Assembly (NCBI GenBank): GCA_034933245.1
Contig: JAYFNX010000007.1
Span: 1-42,200, forward strand
From: Pelethousia sp034933245
GTDB taxonomy: Bacteria; Bacillota; Clostridia; Christensenellales; CAG-138
Direction of reading: 5' to 3'
DNA: 42,200 nt
The position numbers and the translations under genes are program-made. Below the pieces are notes generated by a model. That model saw nothing but the letters and a program-made list of their open reading frames with translations, was not told where the DNA came from and ran no database searches. Below, in pieces: positions 24,207-31,438 of the stretch. Position 1 is the first letter of the stretch. Every line of letters begins with the position of its first letter.

Positions 24207-24623
24207 ATGCAGCTTCAGTCCTTGTTGATGAACGCTCTGCGCATCCTGCTTTATTGTCTCGTGTTTTGGAGTTTGGTGTTTTGGCTGATGAGCAGGCTCC
24301 GCGTGCCCGAACGCTATCTGGAAGGCATGCCTATCATCGGGCGCAACATCATCGTAGTGGCGCTCATCCTGCTGGTGGCGGCCATTCAGCTCCTTTTCAA
24401 CAGCCATTGGCGCGCCGCGGTGGACAGCCATTGGTGGACGTTCCAGATCGATTGGTATATTGCCTTCTTCATCGTCCTCAAGCTGGTGGACAGCATGCGT
24501 ATCCGCACCAAGGCGGGCAAAGCCGAGGCCGCAGAACGGGAGGCCAAGCGCATGCAGGGCAAGAAGGCGCAGCCCACCCACAAACGGGTTCGGGACAAAG
24601 ACTCCAGGCGATCTCTAGGATAA
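24207..24623 (+). CDS. Small membrane protein, unknown function
   Basis: A 138-residue protein not recognised as a member of a named family. It has three hydrophobic segments, roughly residues 6-25 (LLMNALRILLYCLVFWSLVF), 45-63 (NIIVVALILLVAAIQLLF) and 77-95 (FQIDWYIAFFIVLKLVDSM). The C-terminal 45 residues are strongly basic and charged (KAGKAEAAEREAKRMQGKK, RVRDKDSRR) and likely cytoplasmic. The start at 24207 was chosen for the GGGAGGGG run 8 bases upstream; an in-frame ATG at 24162 overlaps the -10 element and cannot be used from that promoter. A 9-pair hairpin (24637-24662) follows the stop. Confidence 0.65.
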   Translation: MQLQSLLMNALRILLYCLVFWSLVFWLMSRLRVPERYLEGMPIIGRNIIVVALILLVAAIQLLFNSHWRAAVDSHWWTFQIDWYIAFFIVLKLVDSMRIRTKAGKAEAAEREAKRMQGKKAQPTHKRVRDKDSRRSLG

Positions 24624-24636
24624 AGGCTTGAAGAAC

Positions 24637-24662
24637 TTCCAAAGCGAGGATAAGCTTTGGAA
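24637..24662 (+). terminator. Hairpin after the 24207 gene
   Basis: TTCCAAAGC and GCTTTGGAA form a perfect 9-pair stem with an 8-base loop, 14 bases after the stop. It is followed by TAAAAA on this strand, not a T-run, so termination would be inefficient. Confidence 0.4.
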
Positions 24663-24713
24663 TAAAAACGCATAGGAGCTTCCCGCTTCGCCTTTAAGCG
24701 AATCGCGCCCATT

Positions 24714-24866
24714 TTGGTTGCATACATTTTTGTGGGCTTTGCCTTTAGCGTTTTGATGCACCGGGCAGGCTATGCGCCCATCTGGGCTATGGCGGCCGCC
24801 TTTTTCATTATTGTTGCGGGTACGGCCTGCTATATGATTTTGTTGCGGGCCTTGGCGTGAATTAAC
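24714..24866 (+). CDS. Possible 50-residue two-helix membrane peptide with TTG start
   Basis: An open frame that encodes two hydrophobic helices (VAYIFVGFAFSVLM and APIWAMAAAFFIIVAGTACY) separated by HRAGY, ending at a TAA that overlaps the 3' end of the convergent ppa gene by 5 bases. The frame is open upstream to 24666 with the basic sequence SRFAFKRIAPIL, which would suit a cytoplasmic N-terminus, but no ATG exists there; AGGAG at 24674-24678 has no start codon at the right distance. So it is either a real small protein with an unusual start or the remains of one. Confidence 0.3.
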
Positions 24867-25392
24867 CGAAAAAACGGCCGTAACGATCCAGGCAATCCGC
24901 GATGGTTTCCTTTGCCACGGCAGGGCCCTGTATTTCGTGGATGATCGTCTCTTTATCCTCCAGGGCTTTATACACTGTGAAAAAGTGCTTCATCTCGGAA
25001 AAAAGGTGGCTGGGAAGCTCACTGATATCCTTGTATTGGTTGTATGTGGGATCGCCAAAGGGGATGGCGATGACCTTTTCGTCCCGCTTGCCGTTATCCT
25101 CCATGAAAAGCACGCCGATGGGGTAGCATTCTACCAGGGAAAGGGGGGTAAGCCCCTCCGAGCATAGGACCAGCACATCCAATGGGTCCTTGTCTTTGGC
25201 ATATGTCCGGGGTAAAAAACCATAGTTGGCCGGATATTGGGTGGAGGTATAGAGGATGCGGTCCATGCGCAGTAGCCCCGTTTCCTTATCCATTTCATAT
25301 TTGACCTTCCCGCCCTTGGGGATTTCGATCACGGCCCAAAAGCGTTCGGGCGTTACCCGTTCCTGGGGGCATTCGTGCCATATATTCATCAT
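24862..25392 (-). CDS. ppa: Family I inorganic pyrophosphatase
   Basis: A 176-residue soluble Mg2+-dependent pyrophosphatase that splits pyrophosphate from biosynthesis. Family landmarks are VIEIPKGGKVKYEMDKETGLLRMDRIL (substrate-binding Lys and Glu), YPANYGFLPRT, and the metal-binding KDKDPLDVLVL with the DxDPxD pattern; AIPFGDPTYNQYKDISELP follows. The length matches family I (about 175). The start is one of two consecutive ATG codons (25392 or 25389), preceded by GGGAG; the longer open frame upstream is not coding. Many anaerobes use family II or membrane pyrophosphatases, so a family I enzyme is a modest point of note. Confidence 0.95.
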   Translation of the reverse strand: MMNIWHECPQERVTPERFWAVIEIPKGGKVKYEMDKETGLLRMDRILYTSTQYPANYGFLPRTYAKDKDPLDVLVLCSEGLTPLSLVECYPIGVLFMEDNGKRDEKVIAIPFGDPTYNQYKDISELPSHLFSEMKHFFTVYKALEDKETIIHEIQGPAVAKETIADCLDRYGRFFG

Positions 25393-25484
25393 GAAAATTT
25401 TCTCCCTTCGGTACGCAAACCGGTCGTTTGTTTGCTTGCTTCTATGATAATCCACTTTTTCCAGGGTGTAAAGCGGGAAGGACG

Positions 25485-25514
25485 TTGACAATCGTTTCTC
25501 GTCTCTGCTACCAT
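25485..25514 (+). promoter_or_regulatory. Promoter for the ABC ATPase gene
   Basis: TTGACA (25485-25490), 18-base spacer, TACCAT (25509-25514). The coding start is about 240 bases downstream. Confidence 0.6.
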
Positions 25515-25762
25515 AAAGTACAAGGAATCCTATCTGTGCGCATTCGCGCGAAAACCGGGTTTTTAAGTTTGGGCATTCGCCCAAATCAAAACACGGTCGC
25601 CCAGCACTCCACTTTCTGCGGGGCGATACGCATAAAAAGGAGGTATCATTTTTCCGCAGGGCTTGCGGTGCGGCAGTGTGGAGACCTGCCGTAAGGCCCA
25701 TACGGCCGCTCCGTATGGGCGAGGCTGCGCGGGCGGAGGCCCCGTTGCCAGAGCCGGAGAAC
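25515..25762 (+). promoter_or_regulatory. Long structured leader of the ABC ATPase mRNA
   Basis: The leader holds three clean hairpins: TTTGGGC-ATTC-GCCCAAA (25568-25585), CGGCAG/CTGCCG (25671-25691) and a perfect 10-pair stem GCCCATACGG/CCGTATGGGC (25696-25720). A strong AAGGAGG at 25637-25643 has no ATG, GTG or TTG at a usable distance. No known riboswitch class was recognised. The layout suggests regulation in the RNA, but this is inference. Confidence 0.4.
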
Positions 25763-26893
25763 ATGGCAAAGGTAACGCTCAAAAACATCAAGAAGGTCTA
25801 TGACAACAAGGTGACGGCTGTCCACGATTTCAATCTGGAAATTGCGGATAAGGAATTTGTCGTACTGGTGGGCCCTTCGGGCTGCGGTAAATCCACGACC
25901 CTGCGCATGGTGGCCGGGCTGGAGGAGATCAGCGCCGGGGAACTCCACATAGGCGACAAGCTGGTAAACGATGTGCCCCCCAAGGACCGGGATATCGCCA
26001 TGGTGTTCCAAAACTACGCCCTTTATCCGCATATGACGGTTTACGAGAACATGGCCTTTGCCCTTACCCTGCGCAAGGAGCCAAAGGACGTGATTGACCG
26101 CAAGGTGCGGGAGGCGGCGGAAATATTGGACATTACGGATTACCTCAAGCGCAAGCCCAAGGCCCTTTCGGGCGGCCAGCGCCAGCGGGTGGCCATCGGC
26201 CGGGCCATCGTGCGAGACCCCCAGGTGTTTTTAATGGATGAACCCCTTTCTAATTTGGATGCCAAGTTGCGCAACCAAATGCGGGCAGAAATTATCAAGC
26301 TGCGCCAGCGTATCGATACCACCTTTCTCTATGTGACCCATGATCAAACCGAGGCTATGACATTGGGCGATCGGATCGTTATCATGAAGGATGGCTATAT
26401 CCAGCAGATCGGTACCCCGCAGGAGGTATTCGACCATCCGGCCAACCTTTTTGTGGCCGGCTTCATCGGTACGCCCCAGATGAACTTTTTCGAGGCTGCG
26501 CTTTTACATAGCGCGGATGCATACTATGTGCGCCTGGGCGGCGTGGATTTTGGAATTTCCGAGGGAAAGCAAGCGCAACTTCGCCAAAGGAACGTCCAGC
26601 CCCAGGAAGTTATCCTGGGCGTGCGGCCCGAGCATATCATGCTTTGTTCGGAAACCGCCCTGGAAAGCCACATTAAGGCCACCGTGGATGTTTCCGAAAT
26701 GATGGGCAGTTCGATCCACCTTCATGTACGCGCCATGGAGCAGGATATTGTGATCGTGCTGGCTACCATCGATCTACCCGCGGAGCACCGGGGCGGGTTC
26801 CACCTGGGCGATACGGTGAACTTCACCTTTGGTGGCAATGTGGTACACTTATTTAGCAAGGAAACCGAGGAAAGCCTGCTTTCGAGCAAATGA
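25763..26893 (+). CDS. Sugar ABC transporter ATP-binding protein, MsmX/UgpC family
   Basis: A 376-residue ATPase of the MalK-like CUT1 group. The nucleotide-binding domain has Walker A GPSGCGKST (37-45), the Q-loop in FQNYALYPHMT, the signature LSGGQRQRVAIGRA and Walker B VFLMDEPLSNLD, followed by the H-loop THDQTEAM. Residues after about 240 form the OB-fold/TOBE regulatory domain (GVRPEHIMLC). MsmX-type proteins energise several different sugar importers, and this gene likewise has no permease or binding protein beside it. The ATG at 25763 has GGAG 5 bases upstream; a possible GTG start at 25676 would add a non-conserved Pro/Arg-rich 29 residues. Confidence 0.92.
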   Translation: MAKVTLKNIKKVYDNKVTAVHDFNLEIADKEFVVLVGPSGCGKSTTLRMVAGLEEISAGELHIGDKLVNDVPPKDRDIAMVFQNYALYPHMTVYENMAFALTLRKEPKDVIDRKVREAAEILDITDYLKRKPKALSGGQRQRVAIGRAIVRDPQVFLMDEPLSNLDAKLRNQMRAEIIKLRQRIDTTFLYVTHDQTEAMTLGDRIVIMKDGYIQQIGTPQEVFDHPANLFVAGFIGTPQMNFFEAALLHSADAYYVRLGGVDFGISEGKQAQLRQRNVQPQEVILGVRPEHIMLCSETALESHIKATVDVSEMMGSSIHLHVRAMEQDIVIVLATIDLPAEHRGGFHLGDTVNFTFGGNVVHLFSKETEESLLSSK

Positions 26894-26917
26894 GGACGCA
26901 ATAGGCATAAAAATGCG

Positions 26918-26948
26918 GGCGGGGCGCAATGCTCCGCCTTATTTTTAT
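26918..26948 (+). terminator. Rho-independent terminator of the ABC ATPase gene
   Basis: GGCGGGGC and GCTCCGCC form an 8-pair stem (one G-T pair) with a 5-base loop, followed by TTATTTTTAT. Confidence 0.85.
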
Positions 26949-26972
26949 CCGCCGTCCGCGGGGCTGGGCTTT

Positions 26973-27001
26973 TTGCACAAAATGGGGTAAAATGGTATAC
27001 G
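26973..27001 (+). promoter_or_regulatory. Promoter for the surface repeat protein
   Basis: TTGCAC (26973-26978), 17-base spacer, TATACG (26996-27001). A small AGGGG/CCCCT stem (about 27004-27020) lies at the start of the transcript. Confidence 0.5.
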
Positions 27002-27106
27002 TAAAGGGGACGTACCCCCTAATCTTAAAAATACCGGGTTTTCTGCTTCAGGCGTCTCTGCTTTCCAAATGAAGGCAAAAAGATGCTTGGAAGGGGAAAG
27101 GAGCGT

Positions 27107-29785
27107 ATGAAACAACACGCGAGCGTTTGTGTTCCGTATATTCTGGCGTTGGTCTTGGCTTTTGTCCCAGCTGTTGCGCAAGCGGCAGGGGCGGTAACGC
27201 CAACGGGCAGCGGCGATGCACTTTATTCCAACGGCACAGCTCTTCTGGTAGATACGAAGGAAAATTTGCCGGGGGCGGCTACGGCTGTGCGCGCCTCTAT
27301 CGCTGGTTTCATGGAAGGAACGGACGATCCAGATGCTACCGTGGCTTACTGGACGATAACGGGGGCTGATGCTACAACAACGACGTATTATATCCCCATT
27401 AAGGCGGAAACCGTTCTCTATGCGGGCGGAGATTCCGGAGACGTGGAGAACGCCCGCGTTACTATGAAGGGCGGCAGGGTAGGCGGCCTGGTGGCGGGCG
27501 GCACGGCCGGAACCGTTACCAATGCCAGCGTATCCATGACGGGGGGCACAGCGTCTTCCGTAACAGTGGGGGGCGGCGGGCTGTTGAACGGAGAAGCGGA
27601 TCTTTCCATAAGCGGCGGTACGCCGGGGGATGTCGCCCTGGGCGCCGGCCTTGGGAATGCGGCGGTTTCCCTTCATGCCGACGGCCAGACGGTGAGCCTT
27701 TCGGGGGACATTTCCGTAAAAAGCCTTTCCATCAAGGCCGATACCACGCTGGAAGTTCCATCGGGATCCGGCAACAGCCTCACGGCTCTGGAAACCCTGG
27801 ATGTGAGCGGTACGCTTACGAATAACGGCAGCGTAACGGCAAACCAGGTGAATGCAAGTGGCACGGGCATTATTAGCAACAACAGCGGCGCGGCCATTGC
27901 GGCGGCGGTGCAAATCGGCAGCGGCGCGGCCCTGACCAACAAGGGGGCGGTAGCCGGGGATTTGATCAACCAGGGCACCGTCAACCTGGATAATGGTACG
28001 GTGTCCGGCGATATGCAAAGCAGCGGCGCCATCGTAGGCACGAAAACCCTGTCCGTTGCCGCCGGGCAGAGCCTGACCATTGCGGGCGGCACCGTAGCGC
28101 CTTCCCTTGCAAACAACGGCTCGGTGCGCATCCAGGGCGGTACGCTGGAAGGGGCGATCACCAATGCGGGCGAACTCGCGATAAGTGGTGGCATGGTGAA
28201 CGGCAAGGTCATCAACGAATCGGGCAAGATCATGGCCGTAACCGGGGGCACCCTGGCTATGGTGGATAACAGCGGGGCGCTGGAAGTATCCACTGCCGGC
28301 AGAATCATGGGCGGCGTGAGCAACGACGCCGGCGGCATGCTGAACCTAAAGGCGGGGGGCGGCATCTCCGGCCCGGTAACCAACGCGGGCGGCTTGACCA
28401 TAACGGGCGGCGAGGTGGGCGGCACACTCAGCAATAGCGGTACGCTTAACGTTTCCGGGGGCACCGTAAACGGGGCGGTGACCAACGGGAAAACCATGAA
28501 CGTTTCCGGGGGCACCATAAGCGGCAAGGTCATTAATGCGGGCACGGGGACGGTAGCCGTCTCCGCGGGCGGCGCCCTTTCCCTTTCCGGTGATATCGAT
28601 AACGAAAAGGGCGGCTCCATTTCAGGAGAGGGGCTAACCGTTGCCGCAGGCAGAACCATGACCAACCAAGGCACCCTGAACGCAGATACAATAACCGAAA
28701 ACGGCACGCTCATCAATGATGCGGGGGGCTCCGTTGCCCAGGACGCCCAGTTGATTAACACAGCCACAGGCGTCATAACCAATGCCGGCACCATCGCTTC
28801 TGCGCTTGAGAATAGAAGTGGCGGCCGGGTTGTGAATACGGGCTTAATTTCCGGCACGCCCCTGACCAACGCGGGCGCCCTTACCAACCAAAATAAAGGC
28901 CAGATCTCCAGCACGCAAATAAATAACAGCGGCACCCTCACAAACGACGACGGCAGCAGCATTACCAGCGCCGCCACCCTTGCCAATACGGGCGCCCTCA
29001 CCAACAATGGAACCATTGCCGCCAAGTTGGATAACAAGCAAAACGGTACGGTCACCAACAACAAAACCATCACAGGTGTGGTAACCAACGCGAGCGGCGG
29101 TTCTATTACCAATGGCGAAAACGGCACCATTTCCGGAAGCCTTGCCAACGAAAGCGGCGGCACCATTTCCAACGGCGGCACGATCAGCGGCGAGGTTTCC
29201 AATAGCGGCACCATCAAAAACACCAACAAAACCGCCTCCGTTTCCGGCAAGGTCACAGGGAATGCCGTGCAGAATTTCGACAGCACCATTACCGCCATCA
29301 ATGCGGACGGAACCATTACCCTTGCCGGCATGCCGGAAGGGTCCGTGCTTACCACCACAAACCTCTCCACCAGCAGCGCAAGCTATAAGGCTTTAGCGGA
29401 GGCCGCCAATGGCGGCAAGATCATTTCCGCCTATGAGATCACCTGCAATAAGCCCCTTGCAGAAGAAAAAACGCTCACGTTCAAACTGGGGAGCGAATAT
29501 GCGAAGAAGAAAATCACGGGATTGCATTATGTGAACGGCATCGTGAGCAAACACACGGCCAAGGCGGACAGCAACGGCGATTTCAGCATGCCGGTTACCT
29601 CCCTGAGCCCCTTCATGTTGGTGGAAGGCTCCGGCGCAAGCTCCACGAAGGCGCCCGTAAAAACGGGAACCCAAACGAATAGCACGGCGGGGTTTGGCCT
29701 GCTATTCTTAGGGGGGGCCGTTCTTGCGATCCGACGCAAATATTTGGCAAAGAACCCCCCAATATCCAAAAAATGCAGGAAGTAA
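27107..29785 (+). CDS. Large secreted/cell-wall protein with glycine-asparagine-threonine repeats
   Basis: An 892-residue extracellular protein. A signal peptide covers residues 1-27 (hydrophobic VPYILALVLAFVPAV, likely cut after AQA). From about 120 to 740 the chain is made of degenerate repeats of roughly 18-20 residues, such as LNVSGGTVNGAVTNGKTMN and GGTISNGGTISGEVSNSGT, the pattern of a right-handed beta-helix or solenoid adhesin. A domain near 770-840 (LTFKLGSEYAKKKITGLHYVNG, SLSPFMLVE) is common at the C-terminus of clostridial surface proteins. The end has PVKTG (850-854), a hydrophobic helix and RRK: the layout of a sortase signal but with PVKTG in place of LPxTG. The start at 27107 follows AAAGGAGC; the role is probably adhesion, by inference. 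Confidence 0.85.
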   Translation: MKQHASVCVPYILALVLAFVPAVAQAAGAVTPTGSGDALYSNGTALLVDTKENLPGAATAVRASIAGFMEGTDDPDATVAYWTITGADATTTTYYIPIKAETVLYAGGDSGDVENARVTMKGGRVGGLVAGGTAGTVTNASVSMTGGTASSVTVGGGGLLNGEADLSISGGTPGDVALGAGLGNAAVSLHADGQTVSLSGDISVKSLSIKADTTLEVPSGSGNSLTALETLDVSGTLTNNGSVTANQVNASGTGIISNNSGAAIAAAVQIGSGAALTNKGAVAGDLINQGTVNLDNGTVSGDMQSSGAIVGTKTLSVAAGQSLTIAGGTVAPSLANNGSVRIQGGTLEGAITNAGELAISGGMVNGKVINESGKIMAVTGGTLAMVDNSGALEVSTAGRIMGGVSNDAGGMLNLKAGGGISGPVTNAGGLTITGGEVGGTLSNSGTLNVSGGTVNGAVTNGKTMNVSGGTISGKVINAGTGTVAVSAGGALSLSGDIDNEKGGSISGEGLTVAAGRTMTNQGTLNADTITENGTLINDAGGSVAQDAQLINTATGVITNAGTIASALENRSGGRVVNTGLISGTPLTNAGALTNQNKGQISSTQINNSGTLTNDDGSSITSAATLANTGALTNNGTIAAKLDNKQNGTVTNNKTITGVVTNASGGSITNGENGTISGSLANESGGTISNGGTISGEVSNSGTIKNTNKTASVSGKVTGNAVQNFDSTITAINADGTITLAGMPEGSVLTTTNLSTSSASYKALAEAANGGKIISAYEITCNKPLAEEKTLTFKLGSEYAKKKITGLHYVNGIVSKHTAKADSNGDFSMPVTSLSPFMLVEGSGASSTKAPVKTGTQTNSTAGFGLLFLGGAVLAIRRKYLAKNPPISKKCRK

Positions 29786-29796
29786 CCGGCACACTG

Positions 29797-29825
29797 TTGA
29801 CATGAAAGGCATATGCGTGTAAAAT
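29797..29825 (+). promoter_or_regulatory. Promoter for the leader peptide and CorC-family gene
   Basis: TTGACA (29797-29802), 17-base spacer, TAAAAT (29820-29825), an almost perfect promoter that starts only 12 bases after the surface-protein stop. The leader to the main start codon is about 200 bases. Confidence 0.75.
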
Positions 29826-29856
29826 ATGCATAATATAATTGGTGAAAGGATTTCAC

Positions 29857-29931
29857 ATGGAAGACGCGGACAACGACGAAAGTCCAAGTAACATAAGAAA
29901 GCACAAGCGTGTATATTGGTATCGGGCATAA
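29857..29931 (+). CDS. Possible 24-residue acidic/basic leader peptide
   Basis: The first ATG of the transcript, preceded by GAAAGGA with 6-7 bases spacing, opens a 24-codon frame. The peptide begins MEDADNDESPS, with five acidic residues and a proline in the first ten, then turns basic (IRKHKR) and ends VYWYRA. No family is recognised. Its last two codons, GCA TAA, form part of the left arm of the hairpin described next. Runs of acidic residues and proline near the N-terminus are known to destabilise ribosomes when Mg2+ is low, as in the MgtL leader of the Mg2+ transporter gene mgtA. A regulatory role here is inference. Confidence 0.4.
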   Translation: MEDADNDESPSNIRKHKRVYWYRA

Positions 29932-29979
29932 CCTGTTGGGCTCCTCTTGGCAAGGGGTAATATGGGGGTATGCCTTTTT
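29925..29979 (+). terminator. Candidate attenuator between leader peptide and CorC-family gene
   Basis: GGCATAACC (29925-29933) can pair with GGTATGCC (29967-29974), leaving one bulged A, and the right arm is followed by TTTTT (29975-29979). An inner 6-pair stem CCTCTT-GGC-AAGGGG (29943-29957) fills the loop. The left arm includes the leader-peptide stop codon (29929-29931), so a ribosome finishing the peptide would prevent the outer stem. Confidence 0.4.
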
Positions 29980-30034
29980 GCGTGCCCTCAATATCAAAGG
30001 GAAAATTGCAACAACATAAAAGGAGAGATATTTT

Positions 30035-31381
30035 TTGAGTTCCATCCCCAAACAATTGCTGCTGCAGGCGGTTTTGATATTGTTAAACGCTTTTTTTGCG
30101 GCTTCGGAGATAGCCGTGATTTCTTTAAGCCCGACAAAGCTTCGCAGAATGGCGGAGGAAGGCAATAAGAGCGCGCCCCGGCTTTTGAAGCTGGTGGAGG
30201 AGCCTGCGGGCTTTCTTTCCACCATTCAGATCGGCATTACCATGGCCGGCTATTTGGGCAGCGCGTTTGCTGCGGAAAATTTTTCGGACTATATCGTTAC
30301 CTGGATCTATGACGGATTGGGGTTCCATGCCCTGGCGCCTGCCGCGCTCAACTCTCTGTCTATTGTAATTGTTACCATCATTTTGGGTTACTTCACCCTT
30401 GTTCTGGGTGAGCTTTTGCCTAAGCGCATTGCCATGCAAAAGCCCATGGAGGTGGCACGGATAACCTCTGTGGTGGTAGGCATTCTAGCGGTGGTGGTGA
30501 AGCCTGTCATTCGCCTGCTCAGCGCAAGCACAAATGGCCTTTTGCGCTTGTTGGGCATGAAGACGGAAGCGGAAGATGAAACCGTTTCAGAGGATGAAAT
30601 TCGTATGATGGTGGACCTGGGAGAGGAGCGGGGCGCTATCGATACGGATGAAAAGGAATGGATTCAGAACGTATTTGAGTTTAACGACGTGTCCGTCTGC
30701 GATGCCATGACCCGGGCGCCGGATGTTGAAGCGATCTCGCTGGAGGCAACCAAGGAGGAGATCCTGGCACTTATCCGGGAAACGGGCCTTTCCCGCTTCC
30801 CCGTATACGATGAGGATATCAACGATGTGGTGGGGATTCTGAACGCCAGAGATTTCCTGCTCTCCCTTGGGGAGGGGAAACCCTGCGATGTGACCAGCCT
30901 CATGCGCAAGCCCTATTGTGTGCCGGAGTCCATCCGGGCGGATCAGCTCTTTAAGGATATGCAGCTCAACAAGGTGCATATCGCCGTTGTGATCGACGAA
31001 TATGGCGAGATGGCGGGCATTATCACTATTGAGGACCTCCTGGAGCAGATCGTGGGCAATATCTACGACGAGTTCGATCCGGAAGAGCCCGAGGAAATTC
31101 AGCAGATCAGCGAGAACCTCTGGCGGGTATCCGGCAGCACTCGGGTGGAGGACTTGGCCGAAGCCCTGGATATGGATATCCCGGAGGATGAGGATTATGA
31201 CACCGTGGGCGGTATGGTGTTCAGCTGCCTGCATACCATTCCCCAGGATGGCGATACCCTGGAGGTGGAGGTAAAAGGCCTGCGTATTCACGTTAAGCGG
31301 ATAGAAGACCGGCGCGTGGAAGAGGCGCTGGTCGAGAAGCTTCCTCCTGATGAAAGAGAAACGTCCGAAGAAGAGGATTAG
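30035..31381 (+). CDS. CorC/HlyC-family transporter (DUF21-CBS-CorC), probable Mg2+ exporter
   Basis: A 448-residue membrane protein with the CNNM/CorC layout. The N-terminal DUF21 domain (about residues 5-190) has three to four helices including LLNAFFAASEIAVISLS and PAGFLSTIQIGITMAGYLGSAFA. It is followed by a CBS pair (about 205-335; MTRAPDVEAISLEATKEEIL and FKDMQLNKVHIAVVIDEYGEMAGIITIEDLLEQIVGNIYDE) and the C-terminal CorC_HlyC domain (LWRVSGSTRVEDLAEALDMD). Proteins of this family, such as MpfA of Bacillus, are linked to Mg2+ export and resistance. The start is a TTG, placed by AAAGGAGAG 8 bases upstream; no ATG fits. It ends with a very acidic tail. Confidence 0.92.
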   Translation: MSSIPKQLLLQAVLILLNAFFAASEIAVISLSPTKLRRMAEEGNKSAPRLLKLVEEPAGFLSTIQIGITMAGYLGSAFAAENFSDYIVTWIYDGLGFHALAPAALNSLSIVIVTIILGYFTLVLGELLPKRIAMQKPMEVARITSVVVGILAVVVKPVIRLLSASTNGLLRLLGMKTEAEDETVSEDEIRMMVDLGEERGAIDTDEKEWIQNVFEFNDVSVCDAMTRAPDVEAISLEATKEEILALIRETGLSRFPVYDEDINDVVGILNARDFLLSLGEGKPCDVTSLMRKPYCVPESIRADQLFKDMQLNKVHIAVVIDEYGEMAGIITIEDLLEQIVGNIYDEFDPEEPEEIQQISENLWRVSGSTRVEDLAEALDMDIPEDEDYDTVGGMVFSCLHTIPQDGDTLEVEVKGLRIHVKRIEDRRVEEALVEKLPPDERETSEEED

Positions 31382-31406
31382 CCTCACAAATTTTTTAAAA
31401 AGCAAA

Positions 31407-31433
31407 AAGCCCACCAGCTCGGCTGGTGGGCTT
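31407..31433. terminator. Bidirectional terminator
   Basis: AAGCCCACCAGC and GCTGGTGGGCTT form a perfect 12-pair stem with a 3-base loop. A T-run follows on the plus strand (CATTTTTATT) and on the minus strand (TTTTTGCTTTTT, counting into the stem end), serving the convergent genes at 31381 and 31439. Confidence 0.92.
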
Positions 31434-31438
31434 CATTT

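Noticed and set aside
26945..28018. A 357-codon minus-strand frame across the start of the surface-protein gene
   Set aside because: It runs across the opposite-strand promoter and signal peptide and has no family features.
27673..29370. A 565-codon open frame antisense to the surface repeat protein
   Set aside because: It is a by-product of the repetitive GGC/ACC/AAC codon use on the plus strand. It has no ribosome site, is monotonous in Val, Pro, Leu and Ala, and resembles no protein. The plus-strand frame has a signal peptide and a coherent C-terminal anchor.
27107..29785. Tandem repeats of the surface gene considered as a CRISPR array or DNA satellite
   Set aside because: The repeats are protein-level and degenerate, in frame throughout, with no constant spacer length or identical DNA repeat units.
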